Shown here piece after piece: positions 13,118 to 21,505 of a stretch of 52,174 nucleotides of DNA (the stretch's first letter is position 1; the number at the start of each line of letters is the position of its first letter). Origin of the DNA: DAOPJM01 sp964490325 (GTDB lineage Bacteria; Bacillota; Clostridia; Christensenellales; CAG-138); assembly GCA_964490325.1 (NCBI GenBank), contig CAZBBX010000015.1, positions 1 through 52,174 of the forward strand, given 5' to 3'. The notes under the pieces were generated by a model that was not told where the DNA came from, did no database searches, and was given only the letters and a program-made list of their open reading frames with translations. The translations under genes were made by a program, and so were the position numbers.

Positions 13118-14676
13118 GCCTCTGCCTCCTTCTTGATCTGAATGTCGCGATACATGTTCTTCGCGCCCGCCATGTACAGACCCAGCTCCTCGACCGTGAC
13201 CTTATCGGGATCGAACTCGCCCACGATCTCGCCCTCGTACATGACAAGGATACGGTCGGACACGTTCATGACCTCGTCCAGCTCCAAGGAGACGAGCAGC
13301 ACGGCCTTGTTTTCATCGCGCTGCGCGACAAGCTGCTTGTGGATATACTCGATGGCGCCAACGTCCAAGCCGCGGGTCGGCTGCACAGCCACCAGCACAT
13401 CGGGATCCTTGTCGATCTCGCGGGCAACGATGGCCTTCTGCTGGTTGCCGCCGGACATGGAGCGCGCCGTGGTGATGCTGCCTTGGCCGCTGCGCACGTC
13501 GTACTGCTCGATCAGCTTGTCGGAATAGGCGCGAACCGCGTCGAACTTAATAAAGCCCGCCTGCTGGAACTGCGGCTGCCAGTAGCGCTGCAAGACCAGA
13601 TTCTGCTCCAAGGAATAATCCAACACCAAGCCGTAGCGGTGCCGATCCTCGGGAATGTGGCTCATGCCGTCCTTGCTGCGCTGCCGAATGGTCGCATGGG
13701 AGATGTCGTGGCCGTTCATCTCAATGGTGCCTGCCGTCTGCTTCTCAAGACCCGTGAGCGCGTAGACCAGCTCGGTCTGTCCGTTGCCCTCGATGCCCGC
13801 AACGCAGACGATCTCGCCGCGGCGCACATCGAAGCTGACGTCCTTGACGGCGTTGTTCTTGTGCAGCTTGGAGGGGACGGTCAGTCCCTTGACAGACAGG
13901 ACGACGTCGCCCGGCTCGTGCGCGTCCTTGTCGACCTTCAGCTTGATCTGACGGCCGACCATCATGGCGCTCAGCTCCTCCACGGAGGTGTCGCAGGTGT
14001 TGACCGTGCCGATGCACTTGCCCTTGCGCAGGACCGTGCAGCGGTCGGAGACCGCCATGATCTCCGCCAGCTTGTGGGAAATGAACAGGATGGACTTGCC
14101 CTCCGCCGCCAGATCGCGCATGATCTGCATCAGCTCGTCGATCTCCTGCGGCGTAAGGACTGCCGTGGGCTCGTCAAAGATGAGGATCTCGTTGTCGCGG
14201 TACAGCATCTTGAGGATCTCAACGCGCTGCTGCATACCAACGGAGATGTCCTCGACCTTGGCGTCGGGGTCAACGCGCAGGCCGTACTTCTCGCTAAGAG
14301 CCACGACCTTCTTACGCGCATCGGATTTTTGTAAAAAGCCCATCGTATTGGGCTCGACGCCCAAAATGATGTTGTCCAAGACGGTGAAGACTTCGACCAG
14401 CTTAAAGTGCTGATGCACCATGCCGATGTGCAGCGCGTTCGCGTCGTTGGGATTGTTGATCGCAACGACCTCGCCGTCTTTCTTGATGATGCCCTCCTCC
14501 GGCTGGTACAAGCCGAACAGTACGCTCATCAGGGTCGATTTGCCGGCGCCGTTCTCACCAAGCAAAGCGTGTATCTCACCTTTTCGAAGTTGCAAGGTGA
14601 TATTATCGTTAGCTTTTATACCCGGAAAGACCTTGGTAATGTTCAGCATCTCGATAACATACTCAGCCAAAATCAT
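13114..14676 (-). CDS. Duplicated ABC ATPase of BMP/nucleoside importer (NupO-like)
   Basis: About 520 residues with two ABC nucleotide-binding domains. The first has Walker A GENGAGKST, signature VGMQQRVEI and Walker B ILIFDEPTAV; the second has the degenerate loop GIEGNGQTE, signature MSGGNQQKA and VLVAVQPTRGLD. This tandem layout is the rule for simple-sugar and nucleoside importers of this family. The exact start is uncertain: GTG (14679), ATG (14676) and TTG (14670) are all in frame, and AAGGAG lies only 2 nt before the ATG but 7-8 nt before the TTG, so translation may begin at TTG. It is the first gene of a three-gene operon; the lipoprotein gene lies upstream beyond a repeat-filled gap. 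Confidence 0.92.
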   Translation of the reverse strand: MILAEYVIEMLNITKVFPGIKANDNITLQLRKGEIHALLGENGAGKSTLMSVLFGLYQPEEGIIKKDGEVVAINNPNDANALHIGMVHQHFKLVEVFTVLDNIILGVEPNTMGFLQKSDARKKVVALSEKYGLRVDPDAKVEDISVGMQQRVEILKMLYRDNEILIFDEPTAVLTPQEIDELMQIMRDLAAEGKSILFISHKLAEIMAVSDRCTVLRKGKCIGTVNTCDTSVEELSAMMVGRQIKLKVDKDAHEPGDVVLSVKGLTVPSKLHKNNAVKDVSFDVRRGEIVCVAGIEGNGQTELVYALTGLEKQTAGTIEMNGHDISHATIRQRSKDGMSHIPEDRHRYGLVLDYSLEQNLVLQRYWQPQFQQAGFIKFDAVRAYSDKLIEQYDVRSGQGSITTARSMSGGNQQKAIVAREIDKDPDVLVAVQPTRGLDVGAIEYIHKQLVAQRDENKAVLLVSLELDEVMNVSDRILVMYEGEIVGEFDPDKVTVEELGLYMAGAKNMYRDIQIKKEAEA

Positions 14677-14719
14677 CACTCCTTTTCCCTCGCAGCGGCT
14701 TTCGCCGTTTAATGTTTCA

Positions 14720-14725
14720 ATTATA
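14720..14725 (-). promoter_or_regulatory. Probable -10 element for the ATPase-permease operon
   Basis: A perfect minus-strand TATAAT about 45 nt before the ATPase start, with no good -35 at 17 nt. The operon may also receive read-through from the BMP gene. Confidence 0.45.
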
Positions 14726-14880
14726 TACTACCGAACGGAAAAAGGGAATGACTTTTTGCGAATTTGTAGCATGTTTTTTTACAATTTCGTTTCTCTTGCG
14801 TCAAAATTTGCATTTTGTCCCAAGCCGCGTCTTTTCCTATTATAATTTGATATTGAAAAGCCGCCGTCTTGTATAGGGAT

Positions 14881-14943
14881 AAAAAGAGCCGCCGTCCTAC
14901 AAGTGGGTTAAGAGAGCAGCCGCCCTGCAAGTGGGTTAAGAAA
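14881..14943 (+). repeat. Direct repeat pair at the edge of repeat copy R2
   Basis: Two tandem copies of a roughly 30-nt unit containing CAAGTGGGTTAAGA, each preceded by AGCCGCC. They lie just upstream of the GTCGGATCG palindromes and may be part of the modular repeat or an expansion of its edge. Confidence 0.7.
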
Positions 14944-15370
14944 GCAGCCGTCGGATCGCTCCGCCGATCCGACAACGGAACAAACAAAGGAACCGCCCTA
15001 CGCAGCCGTCGGATCGCCCCGCCGATCCGACAACGAAAAAAGCAAAGGAACAACCATCAACTCCATCAAATCCGGCGACATGCGCGGCGGATTTGATACC
15101 TTGCTTGCCCTTTTGGGTCTCCAAAATGGCAAGTGAAGCCCTGCCGCTGCAGTCTCGCCAAAGAACATCGTTTTTTGACGAAGCCGCCCTTGGCGGCTAA
15201 ATCCGGCGACATGCGCGGCGGATTTGATACCTTGCTCCCCGCTTTGGGTCTCCAAAGTGGGGAGAGAAAGTCCTACCGCTGCAGTCTCGTCAAAAAACGG
15301 CGGTTTTTTGGCGAAGCCGTCGCAGACGGCCTAAGCAGACTCGTCAAAAAACATCGTTTTTTGACGAAAT
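14944..15370 (+). repeat. Modular hairpin repeat, copy R2 (complete unit plus partial second unit)
   Basis: The fullest copy. Two H1 palindromes (GTCGGATCG...CGATCCGAC at 14950-14973 and 15008-15031), H2 (ATCAAATCCG...CGGATTTGAT, about 15065-15097), H3 (stem around GTCT, about 15100-15132), spacer CCCTGCCGCTGCAG, H4 (about 15155-15180) and H5 (GCCGCC-CTT-GGCGGC, 15183-15197) are followed by a second H2-H3-H4-H5 series (15198-15330) and an extra H4 (about 15341-15367). It fills the gap between the BMP lipoprotein gene and its transporter operon. Confidence 0.9.
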
Positions 15371-15398
15371 TAAAAGAGGGGCGCCGAAGCGTCCCTCT
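15371..15398 (-). terminator. Terminator of the BMP lipoprotein gene
   Basis: Stem AGAGGGGCGC with GCGTCCCTCT (one wobble) around a CGAA loop, with a TTTTAATTT tract on the minus strand, about 27 nt behind the stop. Confidence 0.85.
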
Positions 15399-15424
15399 CT
15401 TGTGGTCTTGCTGTCTAATCGAAA

Positions 15425-16636
15425 TTAGGCAATGTAGTTGACGGTGGTGTACTCGCTGACGGTCGGCTCTACGTCGGTCGCATTGCTCACGACGATGGTG
15501 CCATCGACGATGCCCGCCAGAATGGTGTTGTACTCGTCAACGGTGAAGGTCTTGAACGCCCAGGAACCCTCGGCGGTGGGCAGACCAACATAGTCACCCT
15601 CTGCGAGGCTCAGGTTCGTGCACTTGCCGCCCCAGTTTGCAAAGTTGCCGGCTTCGAGGTCGGTCAGCACGGAAACGGTGGAGTTCTGCAGAGCCTTCAT
15701 GGCGGAGGTCAGGAACGGGTTGTAGCTGTACTGCTTGCCAATGTAGTTCTGGTCGACGTCAACGCCGATGACCATTGCATTGTGGTTCAGAGCAGCTTCC
15801 ACAGCGGAGGTGTAGATACCGCCGCCGCAAGCAAACACGATCTCGGTGCCCGCTGCATACCAGCCTTCCATCTTGGCGGTGATGTTGGCATCGCCGTAGA
15901 ACTGGCCGCCGTAGGTGTAGTTGATCTCGATGTTGGCGCCAATTTCCTTAGCGGCAGCGTCGCAGCCCTGGACATAGCCATAGCCGTAACGGATGACCGC
16001 GGGAACTGCCATGCCGCCCAGGAAGCCCAGCTTGGTGTAGCCGTCCTTGACTGCCGCATAGCCCGCCAGATAACCGGCCTGCTCCTCGGAGAAGGTGATG
16101 CAGGCGGCGTTAGCGGAAGGATCGTAGTAGGTCGCGTAGTCGTAGGTCAGGTCGCCGGCGGCAACGTCAACAGCTACGAAGTACACATCGGGATACACAT
16201 CCTGGCACTCAAGCAGAGTCTCGCCAAACATGTAACCGGGCATTACGATGACATTGGCACCTTCGGAGACTGCGAGCTGAACCTTCAGAACGCGGGCGTC
16301 GGTGTTGTCAGCTTCGGGCTGGTAGTAGGTGTACTCGATGCCATTGGCGTCGCAGTACTCAACAACGCCCTGCCAGCAAGCCTGGTTGAAGGACTCGTCG
16401 TCGATGGTGCCAACGTCGGTGACGAGGGCGACCTTCTTGATGACCTTTTCGGCCACAACGGGAGCATCGGTAACGTCGGCTGCGGGAGCGTCGGTCACGT
16501 CGGCTGCGGGAGCGTCAGTCACATCGGCGACGGGCGCATCGGTGGGGGTGGTGTCGTCGGCCGGAGTGCTCTGGCAAGCAACCGCCGCGGTGAAGACCAG
16601 TGCCAGGATCAAAAACAAGGCAATGATTTTCTTCAT
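15425..16636 (-). CDS. BMP family substrate-binding lipoprotein (nucleoside/purine ABC importer)
   Basis: 403 residues. A lipoprotein signal peptide ends at Cys21 (FTAAVAC). A spacer at about 25-62 is built from four repeats of DVTDAPAA, encoded by 24-bp DNA repeats. The BMP domain (PF02608-type) starts VIKKVALVTDVGTIDDESFN and includes NVIVMPGYMF, VAVDVAAGD and GVDVDQNYIG. It binds the substrate outside the membrane and delivers it to the permeases encoded downstream; family knowledge favours nucleosides. The start is set by AGGAGGT 10 nt upstream; a much longer in-frame reading upstream is not coding because it runs across the promoter. It has its own promoter and terminator, which is usual for binding proteins needed in excess. 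Confidence 0.92.
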   Translation of the reverse strand: MKKIIALFLILALVFTAAVACQSTPADDTTPTDAPVADVTDAPAADVTDAPAADVTDAPVVAEKVIKKVALVTDVGTIDDESFNQACWQGVVEYCDANGIEYTYYQPEADNTDARVLKVQLAVSEGANVIVMPGYMFGETLLECQDVYPDVYFVAVDVAAGDLTYDYATYYDPSANAACITFSEEQAGYLAGYAAVKDGYTKLGFLGGMAVPAVIRYGYGYVQGCDAAAKEIGANIEINYTYGGQFYGDANITAKMEGWYAAGTEIVFACGGGIYTSAVEAALNHNAMVIGVDVDQNYIGKQYSYNPFLTSAMKALQNSTVSVLTDLEAGNFANWGGKCTNLSLAEGDYVGLPTAEGSWAFKTFTVDEYNTILAGIVDGTIVVSNATDVEPTVSEYTTVNYIA

Positions 16637-16702
16637 AAGATAGTAACCTCCTAAGATTCCTGCTCGGCAGGATATAGTATTGCACGTCATACGTACGAAG
16701 CT

Positions 16703-16708
16703 ATTATA
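16703..16708 (-). promoter_or_regulatory. Extended -10 promoter of the BMP lipoprotein gene
   Basis: Minus-strand TATAAT preceded by TGT (TGn extended -10), about 66 nt before the ATG. The leader holds a 6-bp hairpin TCCTGC-CGA-GCAGGA near 16657-16673 but no purine-riboswitch core that I can recognise. Confidence 0.65.
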
Positions 16709-16857
16709 ACAGATACCGTTCAAGAAAAAAAGAGGGAAATTTAGAAAATTCATTATTTTTTCGTCATTATCCATATCAATTTTGACTGCCAAATTGAAAA
16801 ACATACATCTTCCCAAAAAGTTTGAACCATTTTTACAATTTATCGGCGTAAGCATGG

Positions 16858-16863
16858 TATAAT
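16858..16863 (+). promoter_or_regulatory. Extended -10 promoter of the DUF5685 operon
   Basis: TATAAT with TGg directly before it. The predicted start near 16870 leaves a leader of only about 10 nt, just enough to contain GAGG before the ATG at 16880. Confidence 0.65.
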
Positions 16864-16879
16864 GCTTGTTGAGGTAAGC

Positions 16880-17725
16880 ATGTTTGGATATGTTCGACCG
16901 CTGGAAAGCGAACTGAAGGTACGGGAGCAGGCACGCTGGCGCGCCTTCTATTGCGGGCTGTGCCGCGAGCTGCAAAAGCGAAGCATCCTTGCGCCCTTCA
17001 CGCTGACCTACGACTGCAGCTTCCTTGCCCTGCTCCTTAGTGCGCTGGACGAGGAAGCGCCCCAAAGCCGTCCCTGCCGCTGCCTTCACGCGGCGCTCGA
17101 CCCCAAACGGCAATACATCGTCACCAACGCGGCGCTTTCCTATGCTGCGGATGTGAACATCCTCTTGGCATACGAAAAATGCCGCGATGATGAGCGAGAC
17201 GAGCACAGCCTGCGGGCGCAGAGCGCGACCCTTGCCCTGCGCGGCGCGTACAAGCGAACAACGCAGCGGCAAGTGAGCTTGGCAGCTCGTCTGCACGAGG
17301 GGACTAAAGCCCTCACCGCGCTGGAGCAGGCCAACTGTAAAAGTCCCGACGAGGCGGCGGAGCCCTTTGCGGGGATGCTTCGCGCCGTTGCAGAGGAGGC
17401 CCCCGATCACGGCTGTAAGGCGGCGCTCAGTTGGCTATTGTACAACCTTGGCCGCTACATCTATTTGGCGGACGCCCGCGACGATCTAATAAAGGATGCG
17501 CAGCGCGGCTCCTACAATCCCTTTTTGGCGGCGGGTACCCGTGACGAGGACGCCCGCTTCATGATCGAAAAGTCGCTGGACGAGTCGGCCAAGGCCTTGG
17601 AGCTGCTGCCGCTTGAACGCGACAGGGATCTACTCGACAACATCCTTGTCAAAGCCGCTTCTGCGCGCACGGACACGCTGTTCGCTGCCAAAGAGAAGCT
17701 CCAAAGTAAGGAGAGCAAAGCATGA
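16880..17725 (+). CDS. DUF5685 family protein with Cys motifs
   Basis: 281 residues, mostly helical, no membrane segment. It begins MFGYVRPLESELKVREQARW and carries YCGLCREL (a CxxC pair), YDCSF and RPCRCLHAAL, giving a Cys-rich N-terminal third that could bind metal. The remainder is helical with repeated acidic and basic stretches. This arrangement (start MFGY, CGLC) is what I know as DUF5685, a clostridial family of unknown function. The ATG at 16880 has GAGG before it, and an earlier in-frame ATG overlaps the -10 box and is rejected. The stop overlaps the start of the J-protein gene (ATGA), so both proteins are translationally coupled and likely work together. Confidence 0.85.
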   Translation: MFGYVRPLESELKVREQARWRAFYCGLCRELQKRSILAPFTLTYDCSFLALLLSALDEEAPQSRPCRCLHAALDPKRQYIVTNAALSYAADVNILLAYEKCRDDERDEHSLRAQSATLALRGAYKRTTQRQVSLAARLHEGTKALTALEQANCKSPDEAAEPFAGMLRAVAEEAPDHGCKAALSWLLYNLGRYIYLADARDDLIKDAQRGSYNPFLAAGTRDEDARFMIEKSLDESAKALELLPLERDRDLLDNILVKAASARTDTLFAAKEKLQSKESKA

Positions 17726-18342
17726 ACCCGTATAAGGTATTGGGCGTCAGTGAAAACGCGTCGCAGGAGGAGATCCGCCACGCGTATTTGGAGCTGGTCA
17801 AAAAGTATCATCCCGACAAGTATACCGACAATCCGCTCAAGGACTTGGCCAACGAAAAGCTTAAGGAGATCAACCAAGCCTACGATCTGCTGCAAAAAAA
17901 GCCGACGGGCGGACAGGGCGGCGCGGGAGCAGGCGCAGGCTACGGCGCGAGCTACGATGCGGGCGGCTATCGGGAGCAGAGCAGCTACACCGGACCCTAT
18001 GCCGCTGAGCTGCAGCGGGCAAGAGCCTATTTGGGACAGAACAACTTGGACGCTGCGCAGCGGGCGCTGGACAGCGTTCCCGTCCATAATGCCGAATGGA
18101 ACTACCTGTACGGCATCCTCTATCTGCGCAAGGGCTGGTACGACAAGGCGCGGGAGCACATGCACAGCGCCTATGAGCAGGAGCCCGATAACAGCGAATA
18201 CCGCAACGCCTATGAAACGCTGATGAACACCCGCAGCTCCTACGGCCGCAGCAGCATGAGCGGCGACGACGACTGCGGCTGCTTTGACGCCTGCGCGACC
18301 CTGATGTGCATGAACTGCCTGTGCGGCGGCTGCGGCAGGTGA
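17722..18342 (+). CDS. J-domain co-chaperone with C-terminal Cys-rich tail
   Basis: 206 residues. The J domain (1-60: NPYKVLGVSENASQEEIRHA, then HPDKYTDN) has the HPD tripeptide that stimulates the ATPase of DnaK. A Gly/Ala/Tyr linker follows (about 62-90), then a helical repeat region like TPR (ARAYLGQNNLDAAQRAL, YLRKGWYDKAREHMHSAYEQ). The tail has seven Cys in about 22 residues (CGCFDAC, MCMNCLCGGCG). It lacks the zinc finger and substrate domains of true DnaJ, so it is a specialised J-protein. The Cys tail, together with Cys motifs in the coupled DUF5685 protein, hints at a shared metal-binding or assembly function; that is inference. Confidence 0.9.
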   Translation: MNPYKVLGVSENASQEEIRHAYLELVKKYHPDKYTDNPLKDLANEKLKEINQAYDLLQKKPTGGQGGAGAGAGYGASYDAGGYREQSSYTGPYAAELQRARAYLGQNNLDAAQRALDSVPVHNAEWNYLYGILYLRKGWYDKAREHMHSAYEQEPDNSEYRNAYETLMNTRSSYGRSSMSGDDDCGCFDACATLMCMNCLCGGCGR

Positions 18343-18346
18343 CGCC

Positions 18347-18883
18347 ATGAAGCGCCGCTTTTCCGCACGTCCCCTAACGCTTTCCGCCATGGTGCTGGCC
18401 TTGACCGTGCTGTTTTTGTACGCCTCGGAGGTCGTGCCCTACTGCCGCCTTGCGTGCATGGTGCTTGCAAGCCTTTTTGTGTATGTGCTGGTGGCGGAGC
18501 ACCTGCAGCTCTACGCGTGGCTGACCTATCTTGCCGCCGCGCTGCTGTCCTTTTTGCTGCTGCCCTCCCGCGTGAGTTGGTTCTTCTATGTGGCATTGAT
18601 CGGTCACTACGGCATCGTGCGCGAGCTTTTCGTCAAGAACGTCAACATGGCGTGGCTTAGGAGCCTTCTGCTGCTCCTGTATGCCAACGTGGGTCTTGCA
18701 CTGGGCGGCTACCTGTTAAGTCTGTTCGCGGGGATCGACCTATTGACCCTGCTGCCCGATTGGCCCATCGTCCTGCTTGTTGCCGTCGTGAAGCTTTGTT
18801 TGTTCCTATTAGATTTTGTGTACAACGCCTTTACGGGCTACTACCTAAGGCACGTCCGCCGCTTCCTTGTGCGGGGAGAATAG
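18347..18883 (+). CDS. Small polytopic membrane protein, unknown
   Basis: 178 residues with five or six hydrophobic segments (about 12-30, 35-52, 55-75, 80-95, 102-130, 132-160), a basic N-terminus (MKRRFSARP) and a basic C-terminus (YLRHVRRFLVRGE). No conserved motif that I recognise. It starts 4 nt after the J-protein stop and is the third gene of the DUF5685 operon. Layout resembles small ECF-type or scaffold membrane proteins, but that is a guess. It is probably the membrane partner of the two preceding soluble proteins. Confidence 0.75.
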   Translation: MKRRFSARPLTLSAMVLALTVLFLYASEVVPYCRLACMVLASLFVYVLVAEHLQLYAWLTYLAAALLSFLLLPSRVSWFFYVALIGHYGIVRELFVKNVNMAWLRSLLLLLYANVGLALGGYLLSLFAGIDLLTLLPDWPIVLLVAVVKLCLFLLDFVYNAFTGYYLRHVRRFLVRGE

Positions 18884-18888
18884 CAGCC

Positions 18889-18965
18889 GCAAAAAGCAGT
18901 GTTTTTTTGACGAGTCTGCTGCGGCAGGGCTTTCTCTTGCTCTTTTGGAGCCCCAAAGGGGTAAG
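18889..18965 (-). repeat. Modular hairpin repeat, copy R3 (partial, inverted)
   Basis: Read on the minus strand it gives H3 (CCCTTTGG...CCAAAAG, then GCAAGAGAAAGC), the spacer CCCTGCCGCAGCAG and a degenerate H4 (CTCGTCAAAAAAAC...). It follows the stop of the DUF5685 operon within 10 nt. Confidence 0.8.
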
Positions 18966-19004
18966 CGCTGTCGCTTTCCTAAAAGAATACCGCTAAAGAC
19001 GCTT

Positions 19005-19029
19005 GACCGCGGCTTTGGCGGTCTTTTTT
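19005..19029 (+). terminator. Terminator of the DUF5685 operon
   Basis: GACCGC and GCGGTC stem followed by TTTTTT. Confidence 0.88.
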
Positions 19030-19111
19030 GTTGCGGCGAAAATGGCGAAACCAAGTAAAAACGATCCCGCCTCGACGGAATAGGCAACGCGCTTTACGGC
19101 ACAATAAGCGT

Positions 19112-21442
19112 ATGCGTGATCTGTATCGAAAGTGTAGCTTCAGCCCCTGTGCGCGGCACCGTCTGTGGCGGAGGCTCTGTCGCTTCGGCGGGTATTTCCT
19201 GTTCCTGTGCGTGACCTCGCTTGGCGTACTGATCTTTTCCCGTGACGCGTGGGGTGCGCTGGACATGCAAAAGCTCAACGAGCAGGAGCTGTCGCTTGCC
19301 GTGTACGACGGCAGCGGCGAGCTGTACTCCCTGCTGTACCTCAAGGAGAACCGCCTGAACGTGGCGATCGAGACCCTGCCCAAGTACGTCACCGACGCCT
19401 TTGTCGCCGCCGAGGACGCGCGCTTTTGGACGCATCCCGGCTTTGATCCCGTGCGCATCGTGGGCGCCGCTTGGAACGACCTCAAGGCGGGCTCCTATGT
19501 GGAGGGCGCTTCCACCATCACGCAGCAGCTGATCAAATTGACCCACCTGACGGACGAAAAGAGCATGGAGCGCAAGCTGGACGAGGCGATCCTTGCGTGG
19601 CAGCTGGAGCAGCAGCTCAACAAGGAGGCCATCTTGGAGCTGTACCTCAACACGGTCTACTTCGGCAAGGGCTGCTACGGCATTGAGGCCGCCGCGCTGG
19701 GCTATTTCGGCGTTCGCGCCAAGGATCTGACCCTTGCGCAAAGCGCTCTGCTTGCAGGCGTTTTAAAATCCCCCGCCCGCTTTGCCCCGCACCTACGGCC
19801 CGAAGCCTCCGTGGGACGGCGCGGGGTCATCCTCGACCTGATGGCGGAATACGGCTTTATCGACGCCTCCCAAGCAGCGGAAGCAAAGGAGGAGCCGCTC
19901 ATACTAAGCCCCTCCCCCTGCATCGGACGGCGGGGGTACTATGTGGATCTGGTGCTGACGGAAAGCTGCGATGCGCTGTCCATCGGCATGGACGAGCTGC
20001 TGACGGGCGGCTACTCCCTGTACACGACGCTTGAGCCCAAGCTGCAGGCACTCTGCGAGACCGCCTTTTCAAACGACGACTACTTCCCCGTCTATGAGGG
20101 CGAGAGCGCGCAGGGCGCCATCGTGATCGTGGACGCACAGACGGGAGGCGTTGCGGCGCTCATCGGCGGACGCGACAGCGATGTTGCGCTGGCCTATGAC
20201 CGCGCCACCCGCATCCGCAGGCAGCCCGGCTCCGCCATTAAGCCCATCCTTGTCTACGCCCCCGCCTTGGAGGCGGGCTACACCGCCGCGTCCATGCTGC
20301 TCGATGAGCAGACCAGCTTTGGCGACTATACGCCGCGCAACGCCTCGGGGAGCTATTCGGGCTGGGTCACGATGCGGCAGGCGGTCACGCGCTCGCTGAA
20401 CATCCCCGCCGTGGCGTTGTTCTCCGCCTTGGGGACGCGCCGCTGCATCGCCTTTGCCAAGCGCTTGGGCATCGAGTTCGACGCGCTGGACAGCCGTCTT
20501 GCGCTGGCCTTGGGCGGCTTTACCTACGGCGTGTCGCCTTGGCAGCTTGCAGGCGCTTATGCCGCGCTGGCAGGCGGCGGGATCTATCACACGCCCCATG
20601 TCCTTCTGCGCATCCTAAATGACGCGGACACGCTGCTGTATATGGACGCCTCGGAGGCGACACGCGTGCTTTCGGAGGGCAACGCCTATGTGCTGACCAG
20701 TATGCTCATGAGCGTGGCGGAGGAGGGCACCGCAAAGCGCTTGGGCGAGCTGGGCTTTGACCTTGCCGCCAAGACAGGCACCGTGGGCGATGCGCTCGGC
20801 AACCGCGACATCTGGCTGTGCGCCTACACCAAGGATTATGCCGCCTGCGTATGGATGGGCTTCGACGACAGCAGCGGCGGCAAGACCCTGCCTGCGGACT
20901 CCGGCGGCGGCAGCTATCCGGCGCTGCTGCTTTCTTCCCTGTTTTCCTCCATCTATTCGGATCGTGAGCCTCCCGTCTTCACGCGTCCCAAGGAGGTCGC
21001 CGAGCTGTCGCTGGACAAACGTGCCCTTACAAGCGAGCATGAGGCGCTGCTTGCAACGGAGCTGACGCCCGAATCGGAGCGCGTGTCCGAGGTGTTCGTC
21101 AGCGGGACGGAGCCGACCCTGCTGTCCGACTATTGGAGCGTGCCCCTGCCACCCACCGACCTAAGCGCGCTGCGCAACGAGGACGGCAGCGTGACAATTC
21201 ATTTCACCCCGCCCTCGGACGCGTTCGTGTATCGGCTGTATCGGGCGGACAGCAAGGGCTTTGCCGTCCTCTTGGGCAGCTTCACGGGCAGCGCGCTGCC
21301 GCAAAGCCTCTTGGATCCCGCCGCGGGGCTGTGCGGTCTGTACCGCTACTACGTCGTTCCCGTCCACCCTGAGCTTCGGGAAAACGGCGCGGAGCTTTGC
21401 GGCGAACGCTCCAACGAAGCGCTTGTGTGGCTGTACGGATAG
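19112..21442 (+). CDS. Class A penicillin-binding protein (PBP1A type)
   Basis: About 776 residues. A very basic cytoplasmic start is followed by one transmembrane anchor (GGYFLFLCVTSLGVLIF). The glycosyltransferase GT51 domain has the catalytic motif AAEDARFWTHPG (Glu at about 101) and GASTITQQL. The transpeptidase domain has SxxK as GSAIK (Ser374, Lys377), SLN (428-430) and KTG (554-556). A C-terminal extension of about 150 residues looks like an Fn3 domain (PPTDLSALRNEDGSVTIHFT). The enzyme polymerises and cross-links peptidoglycan outside the membrane. The start is uncertain: ATG 19112 lacks a clear ribosome site, and a TTG at 19028 would lie inside the preceding terminator's T-run, so 19112 is preferred. 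Confidence 0.9.
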   Translation: MRDLYRKCSFSPCARHRLWRRLCRFGGYFLFLCVTSLGVLIFSRDAWGALDMQKLNEQELSLAVYDGSGELYSLLYLKENRLNVAIETLPKYVTDAFVAAEDARFWTHPGFDPVRIVGAAWNDLKAGSYVEGASTITQQLIKLTHLTDEKSMERKLDEAILAWQLEQQLNKEAILELYLNTVYFGKGCYGIEAAALGYFGVRAKDLTLAQSALLAGVLKSPARFAPHLRPEASVGRRGVILDLMAEYGFIDASQAAEAKEEPLILSPSPCIGRRGYYVDLVLTESCDALSIGMDELLTGGYSLYTTLEPKLQALCETAFSNDDYFPVYEGESAQGAIVIVDAQTGGVAALIGGRDSDVALAYDRATRIRRQPGSAIKPILVYAPALEAGYTAASMLLDEQTSFGDYTPRNASGSYSGWVTMRQAVTRSLNIPAVALFSALGTRRCIAFAKRLGIEFDALDSRLALALGGFTYGVSPWQLAGAYAALAGGGIYHTPHVLLRILNDADTLLYMDASEATRVLSEGNAYVLTSMLMSVAEEGTAKRLGELGFDLAAKTGTVGDALGNRDIWLCAYTKDYAACVWMGFDDSSGGKTLPADSGGGSYPALLLSSLFSSIYSDREPPVFTRPKEVAELSLDKRALTSEHEALLATELTPESERVSEVFVSGTEPTLLSDYWSVPLPPTDLSALRNEDGSVTIHFTPPSDAFVYRLYRADSKGFAVLLGSFTGSALPQSLLDPAAGLCGLYRYYVVPVHPELRENGAELCGERSNEALVWLYG

Positions 21443-21505
21443 CGGGATAGGCCGCGAAAAACTGAAAACAGTCTGCGAACAGGGGCTTTATATACAAAAT
21501 GGTTG

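Noticed and set aside
11744..13141. Long open frame antisense to the permease genes
   Set aside because: Overlaps two clear permease genes on the other strand and has His/Gln/Asp-rich composition typical of antisense shadows.
14998..15255. Small open frames within the repeat copies
   Set aside because: They read through palindromes, lack ribosome sites, and occur in any frame of the repeat.
16637..17410. N-terminal extension of the BMP lipoprotein
   Set aside because: It would run across the promoter and the divergent gene and displace a perfect lipoprotein signal that has its own ribosome site.
19028..19111. TTG start for the class A PBP
   Set aside because: It would place the start codon inside the T-run of the preceding terminator with no ribosome site.
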